Position numbers and translations under genes: made by a program. From an uncultured Planctomycetales bacterium (GTDB taxonomy: Bacteria; Planctomycetota; Planctomycetia; Isosphaerales; Isosphaeraceae): a DNA stretch of 9,023 bases. The stretch is from NCBI GenBank assembly GCA_937907525.1, contig CALCIB010000222.1, positions 1 to 9,023 of the forward strand, read 5' to 3'. Positions 6,935-9,023 of this stretch are shown here, in pieces. The notes under the pieces were generated by a model. The model was not told the DNA's origin. It saw nothing but the letters and a program-made list of their open reading frames with translations, and made no database searches. The first letter of the stretch is position 1; every line of letters begins with the position of its first letter.

Positions 6935-7579
6935 ATGGTCAAGGTCATCGGAACCGGATCGGAGCAGGGCCTCGCCCGGGAAACGGACGAGGACCTCATG
7001 CGCCGGTATCGCGAAGCCGGTGACGAGAAGGTCTACAACGAGCTGGTCCATCGTTACGAGCGCGAGCTGTACCGCTATCTCGCCCGCTACCTGGGCGACC
7101 CGACGATGGCGGAGGACGTCTTCCAGAACGCGTTCCTCCAGGTCCATTTGAAGCGTGGCCTGTACGAGGACGGGCGGCCGTTCCGCCCCTGGTTGTACGC
7201 GATCGCCACGCACCAGGCGGTCGACGCGCTGCGGAAGGCCGGCCGCCGGCCGACCGTCAGTTTGGACCAACGGCTCTCGGCCTCCTCGGGGGAGGCCGAT
7301 TCGGGCTCGCTGCTGGACATGCTCGTCAACGACGACGCCGGTCCCCTGGCCGGGCTTCAGGACCGGGAGCGTCAGGAGTGGGTCCGCGCCAGCGTGGAGA
7401 AGCTGCCGGACGCCCTGCGGCAGACCCTGATCCTGGCCTACCACCAGGACTTGAAGTATCGGGAGATCGCCGAGATCCTCAAGATCCCGGTGGGCACCGT
7501 GAAGTCGCGACTCCACGCGGCCCTGGCCAAGCTTCAGCAGATGGCCAGGGCCGACAAACGGGACGGGAAAGAAGAATGA
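6935..7579 (+). CDS. ECF (sigma-70 family) RNA polymerase sigma factor
   Basis: Cytoplasmic alternative sigma factor of 214 residues that directs RNA polymerase to a specific promoter set. Region 2 spans about 34-102: YNELVHRYERELYRYLARYLGD (34-55), AEDVFQNAFLQVHL (59-72, the core-binding and -10 region) and GRPFRPWLYAIATHQAVDALR (80-100). A variable linker (103-150) follows. Region 4 spans about 153-203, with EKLPDALRQTLILAYHQDLKY (155-175) and the -35-reading helix-turn-helix YREIAEILKIPVGTVKSRLHAAL (175-197). No region 1.1 or 3 is present, as expected for ECF factors. The stop is separated by 4 bases from the next ATG, so the two genes are almost certainly co-transcribed and translationally coupled. 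The downstream membrane protein is probably its anti-sigma factor. The ribosome binding site before 6935 is weak. The exact ECF group and its targets cannot be told from this window. Confidence 0.94.
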   Translation: MVKVIGTGSEQGLARETDEDLMRRYREAGDEKVYNELVHRYERELYRYLARYLGDPTMAEDVFQNAFLQVHLKRGLYEDGRPFRPWLYAIATHQAVDALRKAGRRPTVSLDQRLSASSGEADSGSLLDMLVNDDAGPLAGLQDRERQEWVRASVEKLPDALRQTLILAYHQDLKYREIAEILKIPVGTVKSRLHAALAKLQQMARADKRDGKEE

Positions 7580-7583
7580 CGCC

Positions 7584-8558
7584 ATGAACGCCGACGAACT
7601 GCTCGACCTCGCCCTCGGCCAGCTTGAGGATCCGAGGCGGCGGGCCCTCGAGGAGGACGCCCGATCCGACCCGGAGTTGGCCGCGCGCATCCGCGGCGTC
7701 CGCCGCGTCGTCGACGACCTGTGCGACGACGGCCTGGCCTACGCCCCCCCCGCCGGCCTGGCCGACCGCGCCATCGCCTTCGTCGCCCAAACGCCCGCCG
7801 CGTCGCCCTCGATCCTTGAATACGTCCCCCCCCGCGTCCCCTTTCGTTGGGCCGATTTCGCCGTCGCCGCCAGCATCTTCATCGCCGGCCTGCTCACCCT
7901 GATGCCGGCGGTCCAGCGCTCTCGGGAACGGATGAACCAGGCGGGGTGCGTCTTCAACCTCAAGCAGATCGGCGAGAGCCTGGGGCAATACGCCACGATC
8001 CACCCGTCGTACCCGGCGCCTCCGGGCGACCGGGCCGACGCCGACAGCGGCCTGTTCGCCGCCATGCTCCGCGGCGCGGGACTGCTCCCGGACGTCGCGG
8101 TGCTCGACTGCCCCTACAACGGTCGCAACGACCACATCGCCGAGACCCGCCGGCTCGACTCGTTCGAGCAGGCCGACACGCTGCGACGAACCGACCCGGA
8201 CCTCTACGGCAAGATGGTCTCCTGGGACTACGGCTACAACCCCGGCTACCGCCACGCCTCGGGTCGGATCGGCCCGATCTCGGCCCGGCCGGCGTCGCTG
8301 ATCGCCGTGGTCGCCGACCAACCCCCCGACGACGTCCTCGCCGGCGACCTCGACCGCAACAGCCCCAACCACTACGGCGCCGGCCAGAACGTCCTGTACA
8401 GCGACGGCGGCGTCCGCTGGCATCGCTCCCGCGTCGTCGGCCCCGACGACCGCGACGTCTTCCTCAACAACGCCCGCGAACTGGCCCCGGGGGTCCACGA
8501 TCACGACTCCGTGATCCTCCCCCCCCACGCCCCCTTCGGCTATCTCCAAAGTCGCTGA
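7584..8558 (+). CDS. Putative membrane anti-sigma factor fused to a pseudopilin-like (DUF1559-type) domain
   Basis: A 324-residue predicted single-pass membrane protein. Residues 1-50 (MNADELLDLALGQLED..., then DPELAARIRGVRRVVDDL) resemble the helical cytosolic domain of ECF anti-sigma factors but lack the HxxxCxxC zinc motif. A membrane helix (about 89-108, WADFAVAASIFIAGLLTLMP) runs straight into AVQRSRERMNQAGCVFNLKQIGESLGQY (109-136). This matches the planctomycete prepilin-like pattern LLPAVQxAREAARRxQCxNNLKQIGLALHNY. The outer domain ends with NHYGAGQNVLYSDGGVRW (262-279), a variant of the H-x(9)-DG pseudopilin-processing motif with 10 residues between His and Asp. The prepilin peptidase site (GFTLVE) is absent, so the protein should stay anchored. 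Three Cys (121, 176 and the cytosolic 47) are present. It probably binds the sigma factor encoded 4 bases upstream and responds to an envelope signal; this is inferred from gene order and domain layout. GGGAAAGAAG (7564-7573) can serve as the ribosome binding site. Confidence 0.8.
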   Translation: MNADELLDLALGQLEDPRRRALEEDARSDPELAARIRGVRRVVDDLCDDGLAYAPPAGLADRAIAFVAQTPAASPSILEYVPPRVPFRWADFAVAASIFIAGLLTLMPAVQRSRERMNQAGCVFNLKQIGESLGQYATIHPSYPAPPGDRADADSGLFAAMLRGAGLLPDVAVLDCPYNGRNDHIAETRRLDSFEQADTLRRTDPDLYGKMVSWDYGYNPGYRHASGRIGPISARPASLIAVVADQPPDDVLAGDLDRNSPNHYGAGQNVLYSDGGVRWHRSRVVGPDDRDVFLNNARELAPGVHDHDSVILPPHAPFGYLQSR

Positions 8559-8578
8559 TCCTCCAGCGACGCCCCCCT

Positions 8579-8611
8579 CGTCGGCCCCGGCGCGCGTCGC
8601 CGGGGCCGACG
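8579..8611 (+). terminator. Strong hairpin terminator after the sigma/anti-sigma operon
   Basis: A perfect 14-bp GC-rich stem begins 21 bases after the stop at 8558. Its left arm is CGTCGGCCCCGGCG (8579-8592), its loop CGCGT (8593-8597) and its right arm CGCCGGGGCCGACG (8598-8611). There is no following T-run, so it is either a T-less terminator, as often assumed in high-GC bacteria, or a hairpin that protects the 3' end of the mRNA. Position and stem strength support a transcript-end role. Confidence 0.65.
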
Positions 8612-9002
8612 TCGTCCGCGAACCGCCGGATCGGCTTCGCTCGTCGTCGCGACGGCGGCTTACCGTAAATCGTAAATCCATTGCACGGAACGATTTGAAC
8701 TCGAAAACCAGGCGGGTTCGTTCGTCGCTTTCGAATGTGGTTTTCGATACCCGTCGTTCACGATCGCCTTCCGGGTCGTCGCGCGGCCCGCGCCGGGACG
8801 TCCACGGGCGGGGCCTCCGGGTTCCAACCGCGACGGCCTTTCATCGAGGCTCGATCACCGGACCTCGCTCCACCCTCCACCGCATTGTCAAAGAAGCGTC
8901 GGCATGATCGGTCGTCCGCATGATCCGCGGAACGACGCTTGCGATTTCAGAATTCCGGATAAAATTTCCTGACCGTCACGGATTTTGGGGGCCTGAACGA
9001 AT
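8612..9002. other. Gene-free stretch with AT-richer islands
   Basis: No convincing gene was found on either strand in these roughly 390 bases. The stretch holds a tandem CGTAAAT pair (8664-8670 and 8671-8677), the inverted repeat at 8701-8747 and an AT-rich patch near 8944-8970. In that patch TAAAAT (8960-8965) could be a rightward -10, with CTTGCG (8938-8943) 16 bases before it as a poor -35. Base composition is less GC-rich than in the coding parts, which suits regulatory or spacer DNA. A short frame at 8695-8907 (TTG start) is Arg/Ser-rich, lacks a ribosome binding site and is not accepted as a gene. Confidence 0.5.
8701..8747. repeat. 10-bp perfect inverted repeat with 27-base spacer
   Basis: TCGAAAACCA (8701-8710) is exactly repeated in reverse complement as TGGTTTTCGA (8738-8747). 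Within the spacer, TTCG (8721-8724) can pair with CGAA (8732-8735), giving a nested stem. It could be a protein-binding site, part of a small structured RNA or a remnant of a mobile-element end. Nothing in the window identifies which. Confidence 0.5.
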
Positions 9003-9023
9003 CTTCCCCCCTCGCGGGGGAAG
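9003..9023. repeat. Partial copy of the left-end repeat in opposite orientation
   Basis: CTTCCCCC (9003-9010), loop CTCGC, GGGGGAAG (9016-9023). The loop is the reverse complement of the GCGAG loop at 37-41 and the arms match, so this is the inverted counterpart of 29-50. The window cuts it off, and the second hairpin of the left copy would be expected just beyond position 9023. Confidence 0.7.

Noticed and set aside
6725..7690. 321-codon open frame on the - strand over the sigma factor
   Set aside because: The + strand frame has clear sigma regions 2 and 4; the antisense product has no recognisable motif.
7479..8681. 400-codon open frame on the - strand
   Set aside because: It is antisense to the sigma/anti-sigma pair, has a low-complexity Val/Gly/Asp composition, and crosses the strong hairpin at 8579-8611.
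8695..8907. 70-codon frame with TTG start at the right end
   Set aside because: No ribosome binding site, Arg/Ser-rich composition, irregular codon use, and it overlaps the inverted repeat at 8701-8747.

Overview
The window is high-GC DNA with all six supported genes on the + strand. It looks like a chromosomal segment of a planctomycete, most likely of the Isosphaera/Singulisphaera/Paludisphaera group. The evidence for this is the 'LEDRRLLSG' motif at the N-terminus of a predicted exported protease (a motif typical of planctomycete extracellular proteins), a membrane protein built on the planctomycete pseudopilin (DUF1559, NHxGxGQNVLYxDG) plan, an ECF sigma factor of planctomycete style, and an enlarged signal peptidase I. 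The genus assignment is inference; no rRNA or tRNA gene is present to fix it.

Layout, left to right. Positions 1-51 hold a tandem double hairpin that resembles a dispersed REP-type repeat. Next come a sedolisin-type (S53) serine-carboxyl peptidase without a pro-domain and with a probable C-terminal frameshift (258-1499), hisA of histidine biosynthesis (1532-2263), and an EF-G-like translational GTPase of the EF-G2 type with Tyr in place of the switch II His (2396-4474). These are followed by a small solitary HicB-like protein (4714-4956), a second palindromic repeat (5007-5033), and a signal peptidase I with a zinc-ribbon-like insert and a large beta-rich insert (5112-6827). The last genes are an ECF sigma factor (6935-7579) and, 4 bases downstream, a putative membrane anti-sigma factor fused to a pseudopilin-like domain (7584-8558). 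A strong hairpin (8579-8611) ends this pair. About 450 bases without a convincing gene follow, containing a 10-bp inverted repeat, and the window ends in a partial copy of the first repeat in opposite orientation (9003-9023).

The only clear operon is the sigma/anti-sigma pair. The other genes have their own leaders of roughly 30-240 bases and unrelated functions (protein turnover, histidine synthesis, translation, protein export), so this reads as an ordinary housekeeping/accessory stretch rather than one multi-gene system. The most unusual items are the sigma factor with its pseudopilin-fused partner, in which a pilin-like transmembrane helix appears to have become the anchor of a regulator, and the multi-insert signal peptidase just upstream. 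A link between them, such as export-stress sensing, is possible but speculative.
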